Shown piece after piece: positions 4,851 to 10,396 of a stretch of 10,396 nucleotides of DNA; the stretch's first letter is position 1; each line of letters opens with the position of its first letter. Origin of the DNA: a bacterium. GTDB lineage: Bacteria > Bacillota > Clostridia > Oscillospirales > Oscillospiraceae. The stretch spans positions 1 through 10,396 of the forward strand of contig SFVI01000028.1 in the NCBI GenBank assembly GCA_004560305.1. The letters run 5' to 3'. A model generated the notes under the pieces. That model searched no databases and had not been told where the DNA came from. It worked only from the letters and a program-made list of their open reading frames with translations. The position numbers were made by a program, and so were the translations under genes.

Positions 4851-6799
4851 TGGCCATTTTAAAAATGAAAAAGCTCCGGCTCATGGCTGTCCGTTCCCGG
4901 AAGGACGAGCTGCTGCGTGAACTGATCCGCCACGGCTGTGTGGAGTTTTCGGAGTTGGAGGACCAGATCCAGGGCTCCGACGTGGAAAGCATCCTCAGCC
5001 GGGAGAGCAGCGATGTAGCAACGCTCAAGTCTCAGCTCACCAGTCTCAACCACGCCATCGCTCTGCTGGATACATATGCCCCCAAAAAGGGCAAGCTGCT
5101 TTCCGCAAAGCCTGAGCTGGAGGATCTGGCATTCCTTGACGATACCGGCCTCAGCGGCGCCTTGAAGTTTGCCGGGGCCATCGAGGGCTATGACGCACGC
5201 ATCAAGCGCATCAGCGCCGAGGAGAGCCGCCAGCGCAGCATTATGGAAAGTCTCCAGCCCTGGCTGGGGCTGGACCTGCCCCTGAATACCGAGGGGACGG
5301 AGCGCTGCGGTGTGCTCATGGGTACCATCCCGATGAAGATGGAGCTTGCCGATGTGCAGGCTGCCCTGAGCCAGGTCAACGAGGAGAGCGAGCTTTTTCA
5401 GGTCAACGAGGACAAGCGGGACCGTTATGTGCTGCTTGTTGCAATGAAAGAAACAATCCCCGCCATGCAGGAGTGCCTCAGAGGCTTTGGCTTTACCGCC
5501 TCTGCCCTGGGCAGCATGAAGGGAACGGCAAGGGAATGCCTCAGTGCCGCCGGGGAAGCGCTGAAGGAGCTGGCCGCCGAGAAGGAAGCCTGCGCCCAGA
5601 GCATCGTGGCCGAGGCGGTCCGCCGTGACGAACTGAAGCTGGCCGCCGACCGGGTGAGCACCAAGATCGCCCTGGCCGAGGCCGACGAAAAGCTCTACGG
5701 GACCGCGTCCACCGTGGTCATGGAGGGCTGGATCCCCGAGGAGAAGGAGCAGGAGCTGATCAAGGTCTTTGATGACTTCGGCTGCGCGTATGAGACCCTT
5801 ACGCCCACCGTGGAGGAGTACCCGGAGGTTCCTGTCAAGCTCAAGAACAACAAAATAACCAACGGCCTGAACATGGTCACTGAGATGTACAGCCTGCCTG
5901 CCTATGGCAGTCTGGACCCCAACCCGCTGATGGCCCCCTTCTTTATTCTGTTCTATGGCCTGATGATGGCGGATATGGGCTACGGCCTGCTGATGGTCAT
6001 CGCGGCCCTGGTGGCCATGAAGAAGATCAAGCCCAGAAAGGGCAGCCTGTCTTTCTGCCAGCTGCTGCTCTGGGGCGGCATCTCCACTTTCGTGTGCGGG
6101 GCACTGACCGGCGGCTTCTTTGGCGACGCCCTGGTGAAGATCGGCCAGATCCTGGGCAAGCCCAGCGGCTGGGGTGAGCTGCCCGCCCTGTTCAGCCCCA
6201 TGACCGACAGCATGATGGTGCTTATCGGCGCCATGGTTCTGGGTCTGGTGCACCTGAACACCGGCATGGTCATCAACTTTGTGAAGAAGACCAAGCGGGG
6301 CCAGCTGGCGGACGCCATCTGGGAAGAGGGCGCCCTGTGGGTCACCCTGGTGGGCATCATCCTCTTTGTGCTGAAGATCGGCAATGTCTCCGGCGTGCCG
6401 GTGGTGCTGATCATCGGCCTTGTGATGGTGTTTTATGGCGGCAGCCGAAGCGCCAAGGGCCTGGGCAAGCTGCTGAGCATCTTCACCACCCTGTACAATA
6501 CCGCCACCGGCTGGTTCGGCGATATTTTGTCTTACTCCCGTATCATGGCCCTGATGCTGGCCGGCTCTGTCATCGCCACGGTGTTCAACACCATCGGCGC
6601 CATTGCCAACAGCTTCTGGCTGTTTATCCCGGTGTTTCTGATCGGCCACGCGCTGAACTTCGCCCTGAACCTGCTGGGCTGCTATGTCCATGACCTGCGT
6701 CTGCAGTGCCTGGAGTACTTCGGCAAGTTCTACGAGGACGGCGGCCGGCCCTTCAAACCCCTGGAAGTTACCACAAAATATTACAACGTAGCAGAATAA
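4850..6799 (+). CDS. ntpI: V-type ATP synthase subunit I (membrane a-subunit)
   Basis: This 649-residue protein is the stator of the ion channel against which the NtpK ring turns. The N-terminal half (to about residue 355) is soluble and largely coiled coil, and attaches to the peripheral stalks. The C-terminal half begins near NPLMAPFF (residue 358) and holds about seven to eight hydrophobic helices, including FILFYGLMMADMGYGLLM and GALTGGFFGD. The family's essential arginine is seen as Arg564 in GDILSYSRIMALMLAG, where it faces the ion-binding glutamate of the ring. The C-terminus keeps HALNFALNLLGCYVHDLRLQ and YEDGGRPFKPL, both typical. Length agrees with E. hirae NtpI (about 660). It is translated from an ATG overlapping the previous stop and is followed after 19 nt by ntpK. 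Confidence 0.96.
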   Translation: MAILKMKKLRLMAVRSRKDELLRELIRHGCVEFSELEDQIQGSDVESILSRESSDVATLKSQLTSLNHAIALLDTYAPKKGKLLSAKPELEDLAFLDDTGLSGALKFAGAIEGYDARIKRISAEESRQRSIMESLQPWLGLDLPLNTEGTERCGVLMGTIPMKMELADVQAALSQVNEESELFQVNEDKRDRYVLLVAMKETIPAMQECLRGFGFTASALGSMKGTARECLSAAGEALKELAAEKEACAQSIVAEAVRRDELKLAADRVSTKIALAEADEKLYGTASTVVMEGWIPEEKEQELIKVFDDFGCAYETLTPTVEEYPEVPVKLKNNKITNGLNMVTEMYSLPAYGSLDPNPLMAPFFILFYGLMMADMGYGLLMVIAALVAMKKIKPRKGSLSFCQLLLWGGISTFVCGALTGGFFGDALVKIGQILGKPSGWGELPALFSPMTDSMMVLIGAMVLGLVHLNTGMVINFVKKTKRGQLADAIWEEGALWVTLVGIILFVLKIGNVSGVPVVLIIGLVMVFYGGSRSAKGLGKLLSIFTTLYNTATGWFGDILSYSRIMALMLAGSVIATVFNTIGAIANSFWLFIPVFLIGHALNFALNLLGCYVHDLRLQCLEYFGKFYEDGGRPFKPLEVTTKYYNVAE

Positions 6800-6818
6800 A
6801 AAACAGGAGGAAATTAAA

Positions 6819-7301
6819 ATGGAATTTTTGTTTGCACATTCTGGCCTGGCAATTGGCCTTCTGGGCGCGGGTCTGGCAGCATGCCTCGCCGGCGCAGGCT
6901 CCGGTGTTGGTACCGGTATCGCCGGTGAAGCCGGTGCCGGTCTGGTTTCCGAGGATCCCAGCAAGTTCGGTAAGTGCATGATCCTGCAGGTGGTTCCCGG
7001 CACCCAGGGCCTGTACGGCCTGGTGGTGTTCTTCGTGGCCATCATGCAGATGGGCCTGCTGGACGGCTCCGCCATGAACCTGAGCTTTGTTGATGGCTGC
7101 CGTTACTTCGCCGCCTGCCTGCCCATCGGTATCGGTGGTCTGGTCTCCGCTATTGCCCAGGGCAAAGTGGCTGCCGCCTCCGTCAACCTGCTGGCCAAGA
7201 ACCCGGATCACTGGGCAAAGGGCATGATCCTCTGCATCACCGTTGAGTTCTACGCCATCCTTTCTCTGCTGGCATCCATGATGATGCTGCTCTTCATCTG
7301 A
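6819..7301 (+). CDS. ntpK: V-type ATP synthase subunit K (ion-binding ring), likely Na+ type
   Basis: This 160-residue proteolipid forms the rotor ring that carries the transported ion. It has four transmembrane helices arranged as two homologous hairpins, each Gly/Ala-rich: GLLGAGLAACLAGAGSGVG and MILQVVPGTQGLYG in the first; GIGGLVSAIAQGKVAAAS and MILCITVEFYAILS in the second. Only the second hairpin carries the carboxylate (Glu143), as expected of the duplicated 16-kDa form. Thr62, Gln63, Gln114 and Glu143 correspond to ligands of the Na+ site in the E. hirae ring (Thr64, Gln65, Gln110, Glu139), which supports sodium translocation; the Leu61 position appears as Val59. The start follows AGGAGG by 8 nt, one of the best ribosome sites of the operon, consistent with the many copies needed. 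Confidence 0.96.
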   Translation: MEFLFAHSGLAIGLLGAGLAACLAGAGSGVGTGIAGEAGAGLVSEDPSKFGKCMILQVVPGTQGLYGLVVFFVAIMQMGLLDGSAMNLSFVDGCRYFAACLPIGIGGLVSAIAQGKVAAASVNLLAKNPDHWAKGMILCITVEFYAILSLLASMMMLLFI

Positions 7302-7308
7302 TAGACAG

Positions 7309-7338
7309 ATATTTTTTCAAACCAAACCTCAAAAATAT
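7309..7338 (+). other. A/T hairpin between ntpK and ntpE
   Basis: ATATTTTT (7309-7316) can pair with AAAAATAT (7331-7338) around a 14-nt loop. It lies in the longest gap inside the operon (57 nt), directly after the ring-subunit gene. It is too weak for a terminator and may protect or mark the 3' end of a processed upstream mRNA; this is inference only. Confidence 0.3.
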
Positions 7339-7358
7339 TATCAGATTGGAGATCATCA

Positions 7359-7946
7359 ATGAAAGGCACTGAAAAAATCATCGCGCATATCCAGGCTGAT
7401 GCCAAGGCTCAGGCCGACGCGATACTTGCTCAGAGTGAGCTGCAGTGCGCTGAGATCCGCCAGCGCTATGAGGCCCAGGCCAAGGAGCGCTACGGCGAGA
7501 AGATCCGTCAGGGCGTCAAGGCCTGCCAGGACAGCATAGACAGCGTGGAGCGTATTAACCAGATGGAAGCCAAGAAATCCATCCTGGCTCTGAAGCAGGA
7601 AATGGTGTCCAAGAGCTTTGATAAGGCCTGCACCATGCTGACGGCGCTGCCGGAGGAACAGTATGTGGCGCTGCTGGGTAAGCTGGCCGCCCAGGCCGCT
7701 GTCACCGGCGATGAGGAGATCGTCCTCAACGCCAGAGACAAGGCCGCCGTGGGCGCCGCCGTGGTGGAGAAGGCGAATTCTCTGCTGCCGGCCGGCAAGC
7801 TGAGCCTGTCCGCCGCCACCGGCGATTTTGCCGGCGGCCTCCTCCTCAGGCGGGGAAGCATCGAGGCAAACTGCACCATAGAGCTGTTGGTGGAGCTGTG
7901 CCGGGGCGATATGTCCGCGCAGCTTGCTAAAGTTCTGTTTGAATAA
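7359..7946 (+). CDS. ntpE: V-type ATP synthase subunit E (peripheral stalk)
   Basis: This 195-residue protein has a long N-terminal helix (residues 1 to about 85, rich in Ala, Gln, Glu and Lys: IIAHIQADAKAQADAIL) and a globular C-terminal domain. The helix forms a coiled coil with NtpF, and the C-terminal domain binds the top of the B subunit, so the pair holds the catalytic head still during rotation. The late motif GGLLLRRGSIEANCTIEL is typical of the family. Length matches E. hirae NtpE (about 200). ATG at 7359 lies 7 nt after GGAG. It follows ntpK by 57 nt and precedes ntpC by 23 nt. It shares helical-stalk features with F-type subunit b/delta, but the operon order and the C-terminal motif favour E. 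Confidence 0.94.
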   Translation: MKGTEKIIAHIQADAKAQADAILAQSELQCAEIRQRYEAQAKERYGEKIRQGVKACQDSIDSVERINQMEAKKSILALKQEMVSKSFDKACTMLTALPEEQYVALLGKLAAQAAVTGDEEIVLNARDKAAVGAAVVEKANSLLPAGKLSLSAATGDFAGGLLLRRGSIEANCTIELLVELCRGDMSAQLAKVLFE

Positions 7947-7969
7947 TCCCCATGCAGGGAGGGAAAAAA

Positions 7970-8962
7970 TTGGCTAATAAAAAAGAAGCGTATCTCTGCA
8001 TATCGGCCATGCTTCGCGCCAGAGAGCCCAAGCTGCTCAGCCGGGAAAAGGCGGAGCGTATGCTGGATGCCGCCACCTTTGAGGACGCGGCCAAGCTCCT
8101 GACCGACTGCGGCTATGAGGATCTGTCCCAGATGGACGCCGCCCAGATCGAGGAAAGCCTGGAGAAGCACCGGGCGCAGATCTTTGATGAGCTGGGCCGC
8201 TTCTGCCCGGAGCGCCGTCTGGTGGATCTGTTCAAGCTGCGCTATGACTATCACAACGCCAAGGTTATCCTGAAGGCCGAGGCCATGGGCCAGGACCCCA
8301 AGCGCCTGCTCAGCGATTCCGGCCGCATCCCCGGCGCCAAGCTTCTGGAGATCTATAACGAGGATAAGCGGGCCCAGCTTCCCGAGACCCTGGCCGCCGC
8401 CATGGCAGAGGCCAAATCCGTCCTGGCCCGTACCTCCAACCCCCAGCTTTCCGACTTCGTGCTGGATAAGGCTTACTTTGCCGAGCTGGAGACCCTGGCC
8501 GAACAGCTGGACAGCCGTTTCCTCAAGGGCTATGTGGCCCTGCTGATCGACAGCAGCAACCTGAGAAGCGTGGTGCGCACCCTGCGCATGGGCAAGAATC
8601 AGGACTTCCTTTCCGAGGTTCTGGTGCCCGGCGGCAATGTGGGCGTGGAGCGCCTGGCCGCTGCCGGCGATAAGGACAGCCTTGCCGCCCTCTATGCCCA
8701 CACCGTGCTGGAGAAGGCCGGCGTTCTGGGGGCTGAGTGCCTCTCCGGCGGCAGCATGACCGCCTTTGAGTTGGCCTGCGACAACGCGGTGAACGCCTAT
8801 CTCAAGGGCGCCAAGCTGGTCAGCTACGGCTGTGAGCCGGTCATCGCCTATATGGCCGCAGTAGAAGGGGAGATCACCGCCATCAGAATGATTCTTACGG
8901 GCCGGCTTGCGGGCATCGCCCCCCAGGTCATCCGGGAAAGGCTGCGTGATATGTATGCTTAA
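7970..8962 (+). CDS. ntpC: V-type ATP synthase subunit C (central stalk socket)
   Basis: This 330-residue, mostly helical soluble protein is of the AC39/subunit C type, the funnel-shaped adaptor that sits on the NtpK ring and receives the central axle. Visible family-like segments are MLRAREPKLLS near the start, VDLFKLRYDYHNAKVILKAE in the middle, LLIDSSNLRSVVRTLRMGK after it, and EGEITAIRMILTGRLAGI with IRERLRDMYA at the end. The last two are strongly characteristic. The start is taken as TTG at 7970, because AGGGAGGG ends 6 nt before it; an in-frame ATG at 7952 lies upstream of this site and has no ribosome site of its own. It overlaps ntpG by 8 nt. Length fits E. hirae NtpC (about 335). 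Confidence 0.94.
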   Translation: MANKKEAYLCISAMLRAREPKLLSREKAERMLDAATFEDAAKLLTDCGYEDLSQMDAAQIEESLEKHRAQIFDELGRFCPERRLVDLFKLRYDYHNAKVILKAEAMGQDPKRLLSDSGRIPGAKLLEIYNEDKRAQLPETLAAAMAEAKSVLARTSNPQLSDFVLDKAYFAELETLAEQLDSRFLKGYVALLIDSSNLRSVVRTLRMGKNQDFLSEVLVPGGNVGVERLAAAGDKDSLAALYAHTVLEKAGVLGAECLSGGSMTAFELACDNAVNAYLKGAKLVSYGCEPVIAYMAAVEGEITAIRMILTGRLAGIAPQVIRERLRDMYA

Positions 8963-9275
8963 AATCGCTGTTATCGGCGGCAGAGACACCGTCATGGGTT
9001 TCAAGGCCCTGGGCCTGGAGACCTATCCCGCGGCGGACGCAGCGGAGGCCGGGCGTGTTCTGAAAAGCCTCACCAGAGGCAGCGACGAATATGCCATCAT
9101 CTACATTGAAGAGGGCCTGGCCGCAGAGCTGAGCGCAGAGATCAACAAATTCAAGGACAGCCCCACCCCGGCCATCATCCTGATTCCCGGCCGTGAGGGC
9201 TCCATCGGACTTGGACAGTCTGCCCTGAAGGCAGCTGTCGAGCGTGCCGTGGGCACCAACATACTTGGCGACTGA
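8955..9275 (+). CDS. ntpG: V-type ATP synthase subunit F (central stalk)
   Basis: This 106-residue protein is subunit F, which with D forms the rotating central shaft; in E. hirae the gene is called ntpG, elsewhere atpF or vatF. It begins MLKIAVIGGRDTVMGFKALG, the typical Rossmann-like opening, and continues with VLKSLTRGSDEYAIIYIEE and a Pro-rich turn, SPTPAIILIPGREG, before the C-terminal helix that contacts the catalytic head. The ATG at 8955 lies inside the end of ntpC (8-nt overlap), with only a weak purine tract upstream, so translation probably depends on ribosomes finishing ntpC. Longer in-frame extensions upstream lack family similarity. The next gene, ntpA, starts 41 nt later. Confidence 0.94.
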   Translation: MLKIAVIGGRDTVMGFKALGLETYPAADAAEAGRVLKSLTRGSDEYAIIYIEEGLAAELSAEINKFKDSPTPAIILIPGREGSIGLGQSALKAAVERAVGTNILGD

Positions 9276-9316
9276 TCCGTCAGCAGCCAACAAACTTGTA
9301 AAAGGTAGGTAGAACC

Positions 9317-10396
9317 ATGAGCGGAACGATTACTAAAGTTTCAGGACCGCTTGTCGTGGCCGAGGGCCTGGCAGACGCCAACGTATCCGACGTTGTGCGT
9401 GTGGGCTCTCAGCGGCTGATCGGCGAGATCCTTAATATGACCGGCGACAAGGCTTCCATCCAGGTCTACGAAGAGACCTCCGGCCTTGGCCCCGGCGCTG
9501 AGGTCGTCACCACCGGCATGCCCATGTCCGTGGAGCTTGGCCCCGGCATGCTGGATAACATCTATGACGGCATCCAGCGCCCCCTGCCCGAGATGCGTGC
9601 CCAGTCCGGCGACTGCATCTCCAGAGGCATCGATGTTCCTGCCCTGAACCGGGAGAAGAAGTGGGACTTCGTCCCCGTGGCAAAGCCCGGCGACAAGGTC
9701 AACCCCGGCGACGTGCTGGGCACCGTCCAGGAGACCAGCGCCATCCTGCATAAGATCATGGTCCCCAACGGCATCTCCGGCGAGGTCGTCAGCGTGGAGA
9801 GCGGCGAGCACGTTGTGGAAGACGTGGTGGCCGTGGTGAAGGATGCCAAGGGCGTGGAGCATAAGCTCACCATGATCCAGCGTTGGCCCGTCCGTATCGC
9901 AAGACCCTATCAGAAGAAGTACGTCCCCCGCCGGCCCATGAATTCCGGCCAGCGTATCATCGACACCATGTTCCCCATCGCCAAGGGCGGCACCGCCGCA
10001 GTCCCCGGGCCCTTCGGTTCCGGCAAGACCGTGGTGCAGCACCAGCTGGCCAAGTGGTCCGACGTGGATATCGTGATCTACATCGGCTGCGGCGAGCGCG
10101 GCAATGAGATGACCGACGTTTTGATGGAGTTCCCCGAACTGAATGACCCCCGCAACGGCGAGCCGCTGATGAAGCGCACCGTGCTGATCGCCAACACCTC
10201 CGATATGCCTGTGGCAGCCCGTGAGGCTTCCATTTACACCGGAATCACCATCGCTGAGTACTTCCGTGACATGGGCTACGATGTGGCCGTTCTGGCTGAC
10301 TCCACCTCCCGCTGGGCCGAGGCTCTGCGTGAGATGTCCGGCCGTCTGGAAGAGATGCCCGGCGAAGAGGGCTACCCCGCCTACCTGGCCTCCCGT
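9317..10396 (+). CDS. ntpA: V-type ATP synthase catalytic subunit A, 5' part
   Basis: This is the N-terminal 360 residues of the catalytic A subunit (about 590 residues in the family); the window ends in frame without a stop. Domains in order: an N-terminal beta-barrel (GTITKVSGPLVVAEGL), the A-type non-homologous insert at about 105-190 (QRPLPEMRAQSG, GTVQETSAILHKIMVP, SGEVVSVESGEHVVED) that separates it from F-type beta, then the nucleotide-binding fold. The P-loop is GPFGSGKT at 231-238 with Lys237, followed by the catalytic Glu260 in GCGERGNE, and by ADSTSRWAEALREMSGRL. All catalytic features in view are intact. ATG at 9317 follows AGGTAGGT by 6 nt. It hydrolyses or makes ATP at the A/B interface; the B and D genes should follow. 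Confidence 0.97.
   Translation, partial: MSGTITKVSGPLVVAEGLADANVSDVVRVGSQRLIGEILNMTGDKASIQVYEETSGLGPGAEVVTTGMPMSVELGPGMLDNIYDGIQRPLPEMRAQSGDCISRGIDVPALNREKKWDFVPVAKPGDKVNPGDVLGTVQETSAILHKIMVPNGISGEVVSVESGEHVVEDVVAVVKDAKGVEHKLTMIQRWPVRIARPYQKKYVPRRPMNSGQRIIDTMFPIAKGGTAAVPGPFGSGKTVVQHQLAKWSDVDIVIYIGCGERGNEMTDVLMEFPELNDPRNGEPLMKRTVLIANTSDMPVAAREASIYTGITIAEYFRDMGYDVAVLADSTSRWAEALREMSGRLEEMPGEEGYPAYLASR

Noticed and set aside
4859..7075. 738-codon minus-strand open frame opposite ntpI and ntpK
   Set aside because: It is an antisense shadow of GC-rich coding DNA, rich in His, Gln and Gly, with no family features; ntpI and ntpK are unmistakable on the plus strand.
7508..9004. 498-codon minus-strand open frame opposite ntpE and ntpC
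   Set aside because: Antisense shadow; both plus-strand genes have family motifs and ribosome sites.

Overview
The window looks like chromosomal DNA from a GC-rich anaerobic member of the Clostridia, most likely an Oscillospiraceae/Ruminococcaceae-type gut bacterium. This is inferred from Gram-positive-style Shine-Dalgarno sites, sigma-A-type promoters, a holB-ricT pair of Firmicutes type, a secreted Pro/Thr-linker protein of the kind common in gut Clostridia, and a bacterial V/A-type ATPase operon ordered as in Enterococcus hirae. No species can be named from the sequence alone.

Layout. (1) Positions 1-1566 lie on the minus strand: the 5' end of a small two-helix membrane protein, visibly AT-richer than the rest, and a secreted, single-pass membrane-anchored protein with an Ig-like region, a Pro/Thr linker, a His/Cys module and an Arg-rich tail. 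A strong intrinsic terminator separates them. (2) Positions 1567-1756 are a divergent promoter region. (3) Positions 1757-3857 hold holB (DNA polymerase III delta') and, 4 nt later, ricT/yaaT (PSP1 domain), read from a clear promoter. (4) Positions 3858-4138 contain no credible gene but are densely palindromic: a 32-bp hairpin-forming unit occurs twice, about 210 bp apart, and between the copies lie a further terminator-like hairpin and a closed multibranch fold. This is the least explained part of the window. (5) Positions 4139-4535 are the control region of the ATPase operon: a 16-bp palindrome, a perfect-consensus promoter, a leader of about 250 nt with two possible mini-ORFs, and a second promoter near the first gene. 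(6) Positions 4536-10396 are the operon itself: ntpF-ntpI-ntpK-ntpE-ntpC-ntpG-ntpA, with ntpA cut by the window end. The B and D subunit genes are expected beyond it.

How the genes work together. NtpA (catalytic, with B outside the window) hydrolyses or makes ATP. NtpG and NtpC form the central stalk and its membrane socket, and NtpE and NtpF the peripheral stalks. NtpI and the NtpK ring carry the ion. NtpK keeps the polar ligand set (Thr62, Gln63, Gln114, Glu143) known from the Na+-binding E. hirae ring, so a sodium-translocating enzyme is the leading reading. HolB and RicT are housekeeping proteins (clamp loader; RNA maturation and developmental regulation). Nothing here is clearly a new defence or mobile system. 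The best candidates for something undescribed are the palindromic intergenic element at 3880-4137 and the long ATPase leader.
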